A stretch of 64,000 nucleotides of DNA. Origin: Trichinella spiralis (lineage: Eukaryota; Nematoda; Enoplea; Trichinellida; Trichinellidae). Shown one piece after another: positions 12,585-23,744 of this stretch. Where the stretch lies: NCBI GenBank assembly GCA_000181795.3, contig CM012953.1, positions 16,846,058-16,910,057 on the forward strand, written 5' to 3'. Position 1 is the first letter of the stretch. Every line of letters begins with the position of its first letter. Under the pieces are notes generated by a model. The model did not search any database. It was given only the letters and a program-made list of their open reading frames with translations, and was not told the DNA's origin. A program made the position numbers and the translations under genes.

Positions 12585-13669
12585 TATTGTATGTTTAAAT
12601 GATGTCTGTTTAAAATATTAAATAATGTCTTTCGTATAAAGCACAACAATGAAGTATGGTTTTCATAACAGTTTGTTGATGTTGAATTACGATATATGAC
12701 TTTTTCAAACTTCTGTAGAATTGGAATGCACGATTTGATGCTTATGCAGCTTCTTTAAGTTAGGACTGTTGCGTTTTTAGGCAAATACATATTGCTTTTC
12801 ACTGGTCACCGGTAATGTTTATGAGTAAAACTAAACTATGAGAAAGCCACAAAACAAACAGCAAAACGTGGAGAACGCGCGAGTGCAGTCGAATGACCGT
12901 ACCAAGAGCACACAATGCCGCTGGGCGCCTGAAAAATCTGCATATAAGCCAAGCTTACAAAATTATTTCAAATCATCAAACAATAAAAAATCAATGAATA
13001 TCTCAAAAATGTGAATACACAATTCCATGATTTTACTTCTTTTAATAAACTATAAACATTAAAAAAATGCAGTTCTTATATATGCATATATTCCGTTCAA
13101 ACTTGTAGATAATTTTGTAAGGGGACTGTATCTTTCTATTTATGAAGGATCCATGTAATTAATGGGTATCGTAGAATTCAATTTAATACAATTTTATTGA
13201 GTTGAAGAGCGATTCAAGCATCTGAAAAGTTAGCATTCTCGTTTGTGTTATCTCTCCTTCCTCCTCGTATTTATACATGTTAGTTCAACTGACTTTGCGT
13301 CTGGTGGCCTAAATCTCTGCGGAGCACCGTAACCGGCGTAATATCTGACCTGTGCGGCTCAATCAATCTAGACAGTTGCGCTGTCAACAACATTTCACTT
13401 TGACGCATTGGCAGCAACTGACCACCGAGTTGTGACAGGTTTGCAGCATGGTCGCTGACCCTTTGATCGCTTAATTGCGATTCCATTGTTCACCGTCAAA
13501 AAATAGGGGAAGGGGGTAGCTGGCTTTACGTAACTATTGGTTTTGTGCCAGAAACAATGTTTTTTGATCATGGGAAGTTCAAGCGCCGATGAGCAAGTAT
13601 AAAGAAAACATTTCTCAACATATATAACATACACATGTTAATGCCAACTCTGTCTTCACTCTAAAACGG
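12585..13669. other. Intergenic DNA with a short unrecognised open frame
   Basis: Mostly AT-rich with no recognised gene. A less AT-rich island at about 13275-13500 holds a minus-strand open frame of 68 codons (13280-13486, starting MESQLSDQRVSDHAANLSQL). It is glutamine- and leucine-rich and has no motif I recognise. Its composition is closer to the retroelements than to host exons, so it may be a retroelement scrap. Confidence 0.35.
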
Positions 13670-15196
13670 TATTTAAATAGTGATGAAATATCGTAATTAG
13701 TAACTGATTTGATTAATAATTATAAATAAAAATGGGCAAGAAAAGGGAAGATGAAAATGACATGTAATGCAATGTTTGTTGTCACTGTCGCTATCACAGT
13801 ATCTATGTTGGAAATTATTCGTCAATGAACGGTGTTGCACTGTACCTGAATTTAGGTTACGGTAGCATACGGTAATTGAGTGCTAATGCAAAGAGGTAAC
13901 GTTGGCAGTGAGGAGTGTGTGATTTGGACTGTCGTGCCAGTGATAAACAATCTGTTTTGTACGTTTGTATTTATTTATTGTGTTGTGAGTTAACCTAGCA
14001 CGTTTGTATCTGTTCCTGAGCTTGCACTTTCATTCAGTTAAGTCTCTTTTGTCCCCAACAATTTCTTTTCTACTTGATTACGTTGCAAAATAAAGTATTG
14101 GTGCGTGTGCATGAAGTAGTGCGCTTTTGTGTGTTTTTGCTGTTTTTACTGAAACTTATGTAATGTCGATATATTTTTCAGTTCATCATGTTAATTTAGG
14201 TGATGCTTCATTGCGTGGTTTTATTAAAATTTTATTTATGGTTAACTGACATGTTTTGCTGTTTTGTACATTTTTTCAAATTGACTTTTTGGAAAATGGT
14301 GCGTTTACATATATTATTATGCATTTTAGATTTTTTGTGAATGCAATTTTTCAAAATGTCCAGTGATTCTACAAACATAGAGCATGATTATGACTGCCTT
14401 TTAAAATGGGTAGGTTTTATATTTAGAATGCGCAATATTTTGTGACGGTATAAGATTTTGTTTTTAGATGATGTCTTTGCAGGCAAATGTGACACATATT
14501 GAACTCAATGAGCTAACAAGTGGACGTGCTTTTATTGATGCCTTGCGTGTTATGTAATTGTTTAATGCTTTCTTTTTTCTGTGTTAATCATGCTGTTTTT
14601 AAGAGATTCGAATTATTTTAATGATGCATGGATGGAAGTTTTTAAAGATGCAAATTATGAACAAAGAGAGTGGCGTTTACGAGCGAATGTTTTGAGAAAA
14701 ATTTTAAAATCAGTTCTAAAATACAACGAAGAAATTTGCAACAACGTCATTTCAAAGAATATTTTACCTAACGTGATGGTTATAGGTTGAGCGAATATTT
14801 ACCCTTTCTTTGAATTTAACTTACGTATATAGCATTTTTGGGTTGAATGGACAAATGCTTTTGTATTTTAGCACGAGACGGTAGCAAAGAAGAAATTATA
14901 ATATTCGAATTGTCGTGGCTGCTGCTGTTAATGGTCCCGGAAGAGATGGTAAATTTCAGTGATGGATGGTTTTTGCAAATGTGAGTTTGGATGGATCTTT
15001 AGGAATGATCAAAAATATTTTTGACCTGGAAAAATCGGTTCAGCATACTCTGATGTTAACTATTCAAGGGGTACTTGTTTACCATTTTGTAATTATTGTG
15101 TCAGTGGATTTTTATTCTTTTTTCTTTTATTGCCAAGTTGGAATTCGAAGGTGACAAAAGTGGTGTACTTTAAGCAGAATGCAAATCAGCAGTGGT
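13670..15196 (+). pseudogene. Inverted partial copy of HOOK: promoter region and first exons
   Basis: This stretch is a near-identical inverted copy of the front of the complete HOOK gene (about 62120-63650 on the minus strand), including upstream DNA, introns and exons. The first exon (MSSDSTNIEHDYDCLLKW at 14356) is retained. The exon with SNYFNDAWMEVFKDANYEQR encodes the same 69 residues as the parent. The next exon (GSKEEII..) has lost 4 bases relative to the parent, which shifts the frame. Similarity stops at 15196, just after CKSAVV, where an LTR begins. The high intron identity means a recent DNA-level duplication, not a retrocopy. It may still be transcribed, since the parent's upstream region came along, but a full HOOK protein cannot be made. 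Confidence 0.88.
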
Positions 15197-15559
15197 TGGC
15201 GACAGAGTTGTGTAGCCAACGAGTCAGTGGACTGTAGATTTTGCTTCGGCGGCAGGTCAAATCAATTATGATGGCCTAACCGCAATGCGGCCCACGTTCG
15301 TTCACGAACGTGTAGCAAAATAAGACAAAAACAGTGGACACCGGTTTTATTCAACGAAGGTGAGCACTTATCAATGGACACAAATGAACACAGACTAAGC
15401 ACCACACAAAAACCAATGACAATCACACAGCACAGTAAGGAGATCGCTGACAAAAATCGCAGCTTCTTCACGCTTCCTCGTCACACTCTTCCTGTACTCA
15501 TCATACCGTACCCCCCACCATTCTGATGGTCAAGTATTTGATGCCTTCAGTTTCCAACA
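15195..15559 (-). repeat. 3' LTR of BEL element 2
   Basis: On the minus strand it starts TGTTGGAAACTGAAGG, carries the poly(A) signal aataaaac and ends near GTCGCCAAC. A G-rich polypurine tract precedes it (15560-15575). It resembles the LTR at 23361 in its second half (GACCTGCCGCCGAA..CTACAGTCCACT). Its outer end abuts the truncated HOOK copy with no visible target duplication. Confidence 0.8.
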
Positions 15560-18315
15560 GCCTCCCCCCAGATCGACCCTGGTCCATCACGATGATTCGG
15601 CTGGCTCCACCAAGATCAGTGACCTCACTGATCTGGTGATCAACCCTTTGGAAATCTTCACTCGTGATTTCGCCGCCACTAAGCGAGTTTCTACTCGCCC
15701 ATCGCTGTGCGTCAGACGGAGGTACACGACAGTGCCGTATGCTTTTCCAGAGGCGTCTGCAAATCCATGCAGTTCCAGCCTGGTGATGGTCGTCAGCGGG
15801 ACTTGGACTAGTGCTCGCTCCATGACGATCCTGGATATGTCGGGCAGTTCTTCCTTTCAAGGCCGCCACTGGGCTTTCGTTTCAGGTGGCAACGGGTCGT
15901 CCCATGCGACCCCACATTGCCACAGCAGTTGGATGATGATTTTCGCCCTCACCGTGTATGGCGCCAAGCAACCCAACGGATCGAAGACCGAGGCTAGTGC
16001 TTTCAACACGCCTCTCTTCGTGTCCGGGAACTCCGCCACCCGTTCCGGTGGGCGAAAAGTCAACAGGTCGGATTCCCTCTGCCAAAAGATCCCCAGCATT
16101 TTCCAATGCCGACTTGCGTCACTGGGTTCCTGATCCTTGGCAGGAATTCCATCCACTGCGGCTGGTGAATTACTCGCCCATTTGGCTAGATGAAAACCTC
16201 CTTTCCCCAGCAGTTCGGTCGCTTCTTTCGCGATTCTCCTTGCGCCTGCGACGCTGTCGCAACTGACGACCAAATCGTCGACGGACATGTTGGGGAGCAG
16301 GTCGCTGAGTGCTGCAGCGCATTCAGCTTGGTGTTTTTCCGCATGCCATCGGATCGTCTGCATAGTTAAATAAGGCGAGCAAGTTAGGCCGAAGCATACT
16401 TGGGTCAACCGGTATATCTTTGGGGGCTTCTTCTCTCCAGGTTCTGACCACAAGAACCTGCAAACGTCTCTGTCCGCTTCGTGGAGAGCGACTTCCAGGT
16501 ACATTTTCTGAATGTCCGCTTGTAAGCGGATTCGGTACCGCCAAAAGCGGATTAAGATTCCCAATAAATCCGCTTGGAGTTTCGATCCAGTATCCAGCAG
16601 GTCGTTCAGGGAAATGTCCCGAAACCGTGCGGACCCTTCGAAAACAATTCAGAGGTCCCCTTCTCATACACGGCATGATGCGGCAGGTACCAGGTACGTC
16701 CCAACGGTCCAGCATCCGGAGCTTCCATCGCCCAACCGTTGTCTAAATACGATTGGATAACAGCGGCATACTCCCTCCATCTTTTCGGATCGCGCTTCAG
16801 CTTCCGTTGGACCAGGCTGAGCCGCTTTTGAGCGACCGAGTAATTATTTGGCAGGGTACTGCCGTTCCTTTTCCAAAGGAGGCGGACAGTATACCGCACG
16901 CCATTAAACGAGAGGTTCCGCTCGAACTCCTCTCGTTCCAAGCCAGACAGAGATTGGTCTTCTTCGGAGGAGATCCCAATGGCTTCGAGTTCCCAGAATT
17001 TCCGCAGTAGCTGGTAACATTCTGTGTCGGCGGATTTGTCGGCTGGGACTGTTGGGGTCGGGAGCTGTGAAGGTGTTTGTGGACCACAAATCATCCATCC
17101 GAGGCAGGTCTCAACGGCCACAGGGTCATCATCACCTGCTCGGACAATAGTCGACCACAGCATTCTGAAGAAGTAATCGACGCCGATCACGACATGTACA
17201 GTCAGATCTTCTTCCTCTTCGTCTGCCAGTCCCAAATCGCGCAAATGAGGCCAGCCCCGTGCGGATATTCGTTGTTGGAAGCTGTCGTCACAGAGAGTCT
17301 TCGTCGTCAGTGCCTCGACCAGCTTACGAGGTCCACCGGACAAGTGGCTCAAGCGAAAGTGCATGAGCATTGACTCCTACAGCTCCTTGCTTCCACCACC
17401 AAATCCGTGGACCGTCACTGAGAGCTTCTCTCCTCTCAGACCGAGCTCCTGCGCCACATCCTCTCTGACGAAAGACGGCTCAGCTCCTGTATCAAACAGG
17501 CAGTTGACGACCATCCTCTGATCACCGTTGCCATGAGCAAGCGCTCAGACGATCTGCAACCGGGCTCTGCCTGACTTATTCCGTGAAGCCAAGTTCACGT
17601 TCACAGGGTTCACTTCTCTCCTCCTCTGATCCTTTTCGAGCGGTGGATCAGAGGGCATCTCGCTCGACCGCGAGGTTCCGGGTTCACCGCTATTCCCGTT
17701 CTTCGGTTTTCATCTCCACCTCGACCACACTCTTTCGCCACATGTCCTGATTTTAGGCAGTGAAAGCACAAGCCCGCTTTCCTCACCAACGCCCGGCGTC
17801 GACCACGTGCCGCCTTCCAAATTACCGGACAATGTGGCGTGTGGTGTGGGCCTCTGCAGACAAGGCACCGGTCTGTCACAGAGGCTTGGAGATGTGTGGC
17901 GGTTTTTCCGTGCTTCCCAAAATTAGTGGTCTTCTGTGGCGTCCGAGCCACCCTCGAGGGCTTACCGCCACTGACAAGCGACGATGGACGGTGATTATGC
18001 TGCATCAGTTCCGCTTGACTCCGGAGGAACTGTATGAATCGCGACAAGTCGGATTGAGCTGACCCATCTTCCATCGTTTGCTCGTCCCACTTGATCCTGG
18101 CCTGCTTCGGAAGTAACTCCAGAGCAACCGTGATCAAGCACTCGGCGGCTGTCAACTCTTCAGTGCGTGGATCCTTTCCTAATGCAGTCAATGCATCCAC
18201 GTTGTGGTCCATGTGGTTGCTGAGGGCTTTCACATCCCATTCTCTTATGGGCGTTCTGACGAGGTTCAGCAGCAGTCTTCGCGTCGCAACGACTGGCCTA
18301 TCGAATCGCTCCTTG
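15195..18315 (-). mobile_element. Broken BEL/Pao element (element 2)
   Basis: A minus-strand BEL/Pao fossil with its 3' LTR at 15195-15559, parts of reverse transcriptase (LQADIQKMYLEVALHEADRD near 16.5 kb), a short RNase H piece (LHGFADASGKAYG near 15.8 kb), peptidase/early pol (about 16.6-17.4 kb) and gag with zinc knuckles (CFHCLKSGHVAKEC near 17.75 kb). It is cut at its 5' side, where gypsy sequence begins around 18.3 kb. Much of the integrase half is missing, and the coding region is broken in several places. No 5' LTR is seen. Confidence 0.8.
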
Positions 18316-19740
18316 ATTCTTCTAATGTATCATCGATATGCGGCAAGGGGTGGGCGTCTTTGACGGTCACGTCGTTGAGACGACGAAAATCAACACATAA
18401 CATCAGAGAGCCATCCTTCTTGCGCACCATGACGATTAGCGCTGACCAAGGACTGTTCGCCGGTTCGATGATGTTCCGGCTGAACATATCGGTGACCATT
18501 CGTTGCACGTCGTGGCGTTGGGGTGGCGGCAGTCGTCGCGATGGTACTTTCACGGGGGCCGCATTCCGCGTGTCGATGCGGTGGGAGGCAAGCTCGGTAT
18601 GGCCGAGATCTTCGTCCGATGTTGCGATACAACGACGGTATTCCCAAAGGACGGATCGCAGTGCGTTCCGGCTGTGTGCGTCCAATTCTTCTACTGATGG
18701 CAGCATCTCGTCGATAATGCGGCGGTAGTTGTGGTCGGTCGCGCGGAGATACGACTTGGTTCACGTACCGTACGCTTTGGGCCTCGGGCAATGGCGTTAG
18801 CTCGCCGACAGTTGATCCGGCGTACAGCGTAACCGGCGCAGAATCGCGAATCAGTAGGCGAACCACTATGCGGCTGTCAGTAGTCACTGTTCCCACGGAA
18901 TTGGCGGCGGCGACGGCGTGGCGGTCCGGTAGCAGCGGTGACGGCGTGGCGGTCCGGTAGCAGCGGTGACGGCGTGAAGACGCATTCGGTGCGTTCAGGA
19001 ATGGCGGGGCAGCAGGCGTAGACCAAAATTTCGCTTCGGCCAGGGACGAGCACAGTGTCTCGAAGCACCGCCAGACAAGGCTTAGTAGAAGTGTCGGCCG
19101 TACATATTTGGCTGGGGTGTTCGAGATGAACATTGGTTGAGCCGATGCGTAGAACGTTGTCGTCCAAGTTAATGACACAGCCGTTGCTCAAAAGGAAGTC
19201 GGCTCCAAGCAGACTGGGGAACGCGAAGTTCCTTGCGACGAGCGGTGTGTGAGCGAAAGACTGTGCAACGAAGCGGATGGGCAGTCGGCATGTTCCCATA
19301 ACGTCCAGAGGATCACCGTTTGCGGATAACAGGCGAACATATGCAGGTTGTAGTTCAGGTTTCAGCGATAAACTGTTGAACAGGTCTTCACGAATAAGGG
19401 TCACTGCAGCGCCGGTGTCGAGTAGAAGTTGGGAATCAGTTCTCGCGACGTTGGCTTGTTCGAAGATCGATGATGGTTTGGTGAAAGCGACAACGTGCAC
19501 GGCTTCCTGTTGGGAACGTCCGGTCGGCGGCGTTGGGAGCTGTATAGACGGGGGTCCCCTAGGCCGCCGCAGTTGTAGCAAAGTGATTCGCGTGGCCGGG
19601 CAGCAGCAAGTCGACGGTAAGCACGTCTATGCTACTGGTATGGCGGCATAATGGGGCCGCGAATTTCCTTCGTTAGGACGCGGCGTAGGGCTTCGACTAG
19701 ACAGTCAATGTCAAATGACGTATCGGCTCGAACGACACTG
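18315..19740 (-). mobile_element. Ty3/gypsy retroelement fragment
   Basis: A minus-strand fossil with a CCHC-like start (LCYNCGG near 19.57 kb), a retropepsin domain (LLLDTGAAVTLI near 19.4 kb, then LLGADFL near 19.2 kb) and the first part of a gypsy reverse transcriptase (SPWSALIVMVRKKDGS and CVDFRRLNDVTVKDAHPLP near 18.4 kb). No LTRs are attached. It is sandwiched between two different BEL fossils and is broken, with several breaks. A tandem duplication of about 35 bp (gacggcgtggcggtccggta) lies at 18908-18975. Confidence 0.75.
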
Positions 19741-21985
19741 ATTGCACAGCGTAAGTTGGCACGTTTTCCACGTACTGACGCATCGTCACTGCGTATTCCC
19801 TGTTTTCCTCCTCGCAGCGCGCCAGTCTGCGCTCGACTGCAAACAAGCGACGCATTGCTTGTGGAAAGTTATTCGGCAGCGAGGGCCGACTTGGAAGCCA
19901 TGGAAGTCGGACCTCATATCGTTCACCATCAAACGGAAGCCCCTCCTCGAACTTTGCGAGCGCCTCCTCGTCTGCTGGAGCGGTATGGTCGTCGGTAGCA
20001 ATGCCAATGGCTTCTATCTAATTCCCAAAATCGACGCAAGATCTGGTCGGCTGATTCTTCCACGCGCGTCAGGAGGCGCGGTCACGGCGGTGGTTGACCG
20101 TCTGCTGGTCTGTCCGCAAAGAATCCAGCCTAGCTGAGAGTGGACTGCCACAAGTCCACCGGCCGGGCTCCGGCGAAGGTCACCACCAACCAGACTGATG
20201 TAATAATCCAATCCAATGAGAACGTAGTTGGTGAATGGCCGTTCCTCACACTGGTCGGCAACCGGAAGATTGGAAAAGTGTAGCCATTCGCTCAGCTTCA
20301 CGGGCGTTTGTCGAATCTTTCCGCAGATCTTGGGCAGGACTAGCGCGTGTATCAGGTATCGAGTTCTCGGCTGGGATGGGTTGACCGCTCCCAGATGGAA
20401 TTTGACCCGATGCATCCGGCGCTCTGTTCCCCCATCGTTGTCGACAGTTACCAGGCTGATAATTCATGCGGACCAGCAAGCCTCTGAGCGTCGGCCACAT
20501 CCTTCCTAACGAAGGAGCTTTGGGAGCACAGGTCGAGGAAGCATTGGATGAGCACGCACTGACCATCCTTGCCAAACGCATGCGCACGCACGCTTTGGAG
20601 GCGGACTTGCTGAGCGCGACCATTAGCGGTCTGGTCTGGTCCTCGAGAGGCCACTGCGAACGGTGCAGAAGCCTGTGGTGACTACCCCCACATCCAGACA
20701 CTGTGCATTTCCACCCTACCTTGCAAGCCTTCGTTCGATGGCCATTTTGCAGACAACGGAAACACAACTTGCTCCTTGCTGCCATGCGTGAGCGCGTGTG
20801 GGTGTCCGCTTGAAGGAACTCTTCGCAAGAGGCAACATCGTGGTCACCCTTGCATATCGGGCAGCTGCGTGTAGGACCGTTGTGGCGCCCCTTGCCGCCC
20901 GTTTCTCCGTTTGACGAGTTCGCTGCCGCTCTCGATGACCTGGACCGGGTTCTTGCTGCTTCGGGTCGTCCTGCTTGACGAGTCCTCGTCCGCCTGATGA
21001 AGCAGCCGCTGCACGCTTCGCTGCCGCCCGGACTTGAGCGAAATTGAGAAACTCTGCCTGAAACCGACTGCACGTGAACGTCCCATGCCAGACGAATCTC
21101 CTCAGGAAACTTTTCCGCAAGAAGCGGCAGGAAAGCTTCAATCGCCGTCATCTCGCCCGTTGATGGATTCTTTCCCAAGGCGGTCAGGCATCGGAGATGT
21201 CGATTTATCTCGTCTACCATAGCCTGTATGCTATCCCTTGAGTCGCTACACGGTTTGGCGTTCCAAATTGCCTTCACATGTTCCGGTACGATGAAATCCG
21301 TACGTCCGAAACGTACATGTAACAACTCCATGGCGTGTGAGTAGTTTGCGCTAGAGCTTGGCATCCCTTCTACCGCAGCCAGAGCTTCACCGGATAAACT
21401 GGACAGCAAGTACGAGAACTTCGAGGCGTCGTTCAAATCCGTCCGATTATGGACACATCCCTGAAAGTGGTCCCAGAACGCTGGGAATTCGAGCACCTTA
21501 CCGGAAAATACTGGCATCTTCGGTTCCCGGAGCCTTTCCTTCACCCTTGGCTTGCTGTTACTGCAGTGGTCGAGGTCGTTAGATCTGGCTGAACAATCAA
21601 ACAAGGCGCCTTCCATTTGTCGAATCCTCGCTCGTACTTCTCGGCGAGCCATCTGGATCCGTTCGGTGAGCGCCTCCCATTGAGTGGCCTCTTGATCTCG
21701 CTTCTCACCCGTCAAAGCCTCTTCCAACTGCAGTTTTACCTCTAACGCTTTGTCATGAAACGCCATCACATCATCGAGTAGTTCCCGGATGTCATCTGGA
21801 TGCGACGCATCTTCACAGAGTTGCGTCAGTCGATCGATCATCCCATAAAGTTTCGCCCTTCGTACTTCGGCTTTGCTTACCAAGTTCTGGGCTTTCCTGA
21901 TGAGTCGATTCGAAACGGGAACGTGTGTTGAAACTATTAGATTTCTCCTTGATTATTACCACTGATCCGGCTCAGAGGACCAGAA
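19740..21985 (-). mobile_element. Broken BEL/Pao element (element 4), gag-protease end
   Basis: A minus-strand fossil of a third BEL lineage. It has a long gag frame (about 20.9-21.9 kb, with PVFSGKVLEFPAFWDHFQGC and ALGKNPSTGEM motifs), zinc-knuckle cysteines (CFRCLQNGHRTKAC near 20.75 kb), a protease/early pol part (near 20.0-20.5 kb) and the segment before reverse transcriptase (near 19.8-20.0 kb). The rest of pol is absent where gypsy sequence begins. A primer site like those of the other BEL copies (TGGTCCTCTGAGCCGGATC on the minus strand) lies at its 5' side near 21.97 kb. A few breaks are present. Confidence 0.75.
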
Positions 21986-23168
21986 TGTAACGAGCGAACT
22001 ACGGATTCACTCGCTCGCGATCTGAGTGGACTGTATATTTTTGTTCGTATTGAAAGACGGGAAAGTCAAATATGTTCAACAATCTGACTTTAACCGTGGT
22101 GCACTGACTTCTGATGCGATAACCGTCAATCGAAATTAGATCGAGTGTCGACACAGTTTACTCAACACTGTAGCGGACATGGGCTGAGCTAACGAAATTT
22201 TTTCCTACAGAAAGCGAAGAGGAGGAAAGCTAAAGCTACCGTATGAAGAATTGGACATGAAGATCGGAGGCGGAGTACGGTAATGGTGGTTTTACATGTG
22301 TACGGTAGAGTTGGCAAATTGCCAGGGAAGCGTTTTTCGATATATCATCGTCGTCGGTCCTTGCTTTTGATTGTTTAACAAGGTATATACTCATTGTTTG
22401 TCGTTCGATTGTCGCTATGCCATCAGGAAAGCGCGAGACAGAAAGAAAAGGAAATGCGCCGGTTAATACCGGCCCGTCGCCAAATAGCCACGGACGCACC
22501 AATAATCTGGTAGAAGAAACGGACGAGCATACTCGAGGGAGCGGCCCGTTACAACACGAATAATACTGAGCCAGGGATAATTAGACAAGAAATCAAAGAA
22601 TATCGCACCGAAAAAGCAAACACACTGAAGGCAATCTTCCAACAACGACAAACCCACGACTTGGTCGTAAAGCAACCACACAAACACAAAACTGTTGCGC
22701 CACTACAGCATTTATAGCATATTACTACTGATTCTCAGGTTATCTTACGTTGAAGACAGACCCCATTTCCATCGTCTTCACGGATTCTCCGTCACAGTAT
22801 CTCAGCCTCCGCCTTATTGTTCTCGCCAGGGCCGTCACCGTCTGCGTTAACCTTACGGCCGCCCATTTTCTTTGAGGAAGATATCTAGCCTGATTGAGTC
22901 ACAATAGAAACACTGGACAATCGTTTCGAACGTTTATTACACCGATCAGTTAGCAACCGCCACAACAAATTACAACTAGAGCGATCTGGAACAACAACTG
23001 CCCACGCACTCACCCACTCTCCTACGTCACGTGCCTACCGTACTCCGTCTTCGATCTCCAAATCTAAAATAACCGAGTGCAACAGCGACGGATCAGATCC
23101 GCCTTTCCTTCTCTTCTTCCGTTGACTCTGGAATACAGCAGATGTTATCAGTTTGCCGGGCTGTTACA
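21986..23168 (-). repeat. LTR region of BEL element 4 plus a second LTR-like piece
   Basis: On the minus strand the LTR ends at CTCGTTACA (21986), directly before the primer site. Upstream it contains a TATA-like box (tataaatg near 22.71 kb) and is interrupted by the solo LTR at 22169-22553. Farther out (about 22.75-23.17 kb) is a second LTR-like stretch that starts TGTAACAGCCCGG at 23168, has a poly(A) signal (aataaac) and then an ATG with a short open frame (MGGRKVNADGDG), as in the solo LTR family. The boundary between the two pieces is uncertain. The outer end abuts HOOK-derived sequence. Confidence 0.5.
22169..22553 (+). mobile_element. Solo LTR (TG..CA, copy B) inserted in BEL LTR
   Basis: A 385-bp LTR with TGTAGCGGAC and CCCGTTACA ends and a 4-base target duplication (acac at 22165-22168 and 22554-22557). 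It is the nearest relative of the copy inside the BEL 5' LTR at 6400-6774. After the poly(A)-signal region it has an ATG at about 22420 and the frame MPSGKRETERKGNAPVN, open past the LTR end. Confidence 0.8.
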
Positions 23169-23335
23169 CGATGATTGAAAATTTAAAAGTTAGCACTTTT
23201 AATAAATCTTTATAATCATTTTCATATTCTTGAAAATGGATGTTCGATTCGAAAGTTGCAAATTGTGTAATTTGTTTGAACAAGAAGAATTCCTGATTAC
23301 GACGGCATTTTATGAACTGGTCAGTGAGTATTTTT
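23169..23335 (+). pseudogene. Inverted partial copy of HOOK: penultimate-exon region
   Basis: It resumes the HOOK copy after the LTR mosaic. ATGATTGAAAATTTAAAAGT matches the parent exon encoding ATIEDLKVS (about 59990), the following intron matches too, and FEQEEFLITTAFYEL matches the parent's FEQEERLITTAFYEL (about 59800-59860). Relative to the parent there is a deletion of about 40 bases that removes the acceptor and the start of the exon, so the exon could not be spliced normally. Similarity fades after gagtatttttga, about 25 bases before the LTR at 23361. Confidence 0.82.
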
Positions 23336-23360
23336 GATATTCAGATGCTTTAATTCATAC

Positions 23361-23744
23361 TGTTGGAAATTATTATACAGTGAACCTGGTGACCTGTACT
23401 TGAGCGCGGGATACGGTGGGTTACGGTAGAATGACGTCATAGACGGAGATAGAAAACTAGTTGCGGGTGAATCGTAGCGTGTTGTGTTGTGTTCTGTATT
23501 GCGTGGGCGTGTTTGTTGTTATTTATTGTTTGTGTTGTGGTTTATCACTCATCGTTGGTCCCGTTTCTAAGACTCCATCTTTGCTTAGTAAAAGCCTGTT
23601 TACACTTATTTGTCTTGCTTCCTGTCATGTTCGGAAACGAGCGTAGCTCGGATTGCGGCTAGATAATCATTGTTGATTTGATCTGCCGCCGAATAAAAAC
23701 TACAGTCCACTAGCTTTCAAGCGACAACGATTTTGCCGCTAACA
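23361..23744 (+). repeat. 5' LTR of BEL element 3
   Basis: Starts TGTTGGAAATTATT and ends GCCGCTAACA, 384 bp. Its second half is related to the LTR of BEL element 2. It is followed by TTT and the primer site TGGTCCTCCGAGCCGGATC, which agrees with the BEL element at 6210 over its first 17 bases. Confidence 0.82.

Noticed and set aside
12840-12960. Possible RNA gene or promoter near 12.9 kb (locally GC-richer, acaaaacgtggagaacgcgc)
   Set aside because: No fold, box elements or known RNA motif could be identified by eye.
13280-13486. Open frame MESQLSDQRVSDHAANLSQL.. as a real gene
   Set aside because: No splice context, start context or family resemblance; kept only as a remark in the spacer entry.
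14900-15010. A 37-base micro-intron in HOOK and its copy
   Set aside because: A join using tctttag at the next AG keeps the conserved frame (GMIKNIFDLENSVQ) with a normal intron of about 54 bases.
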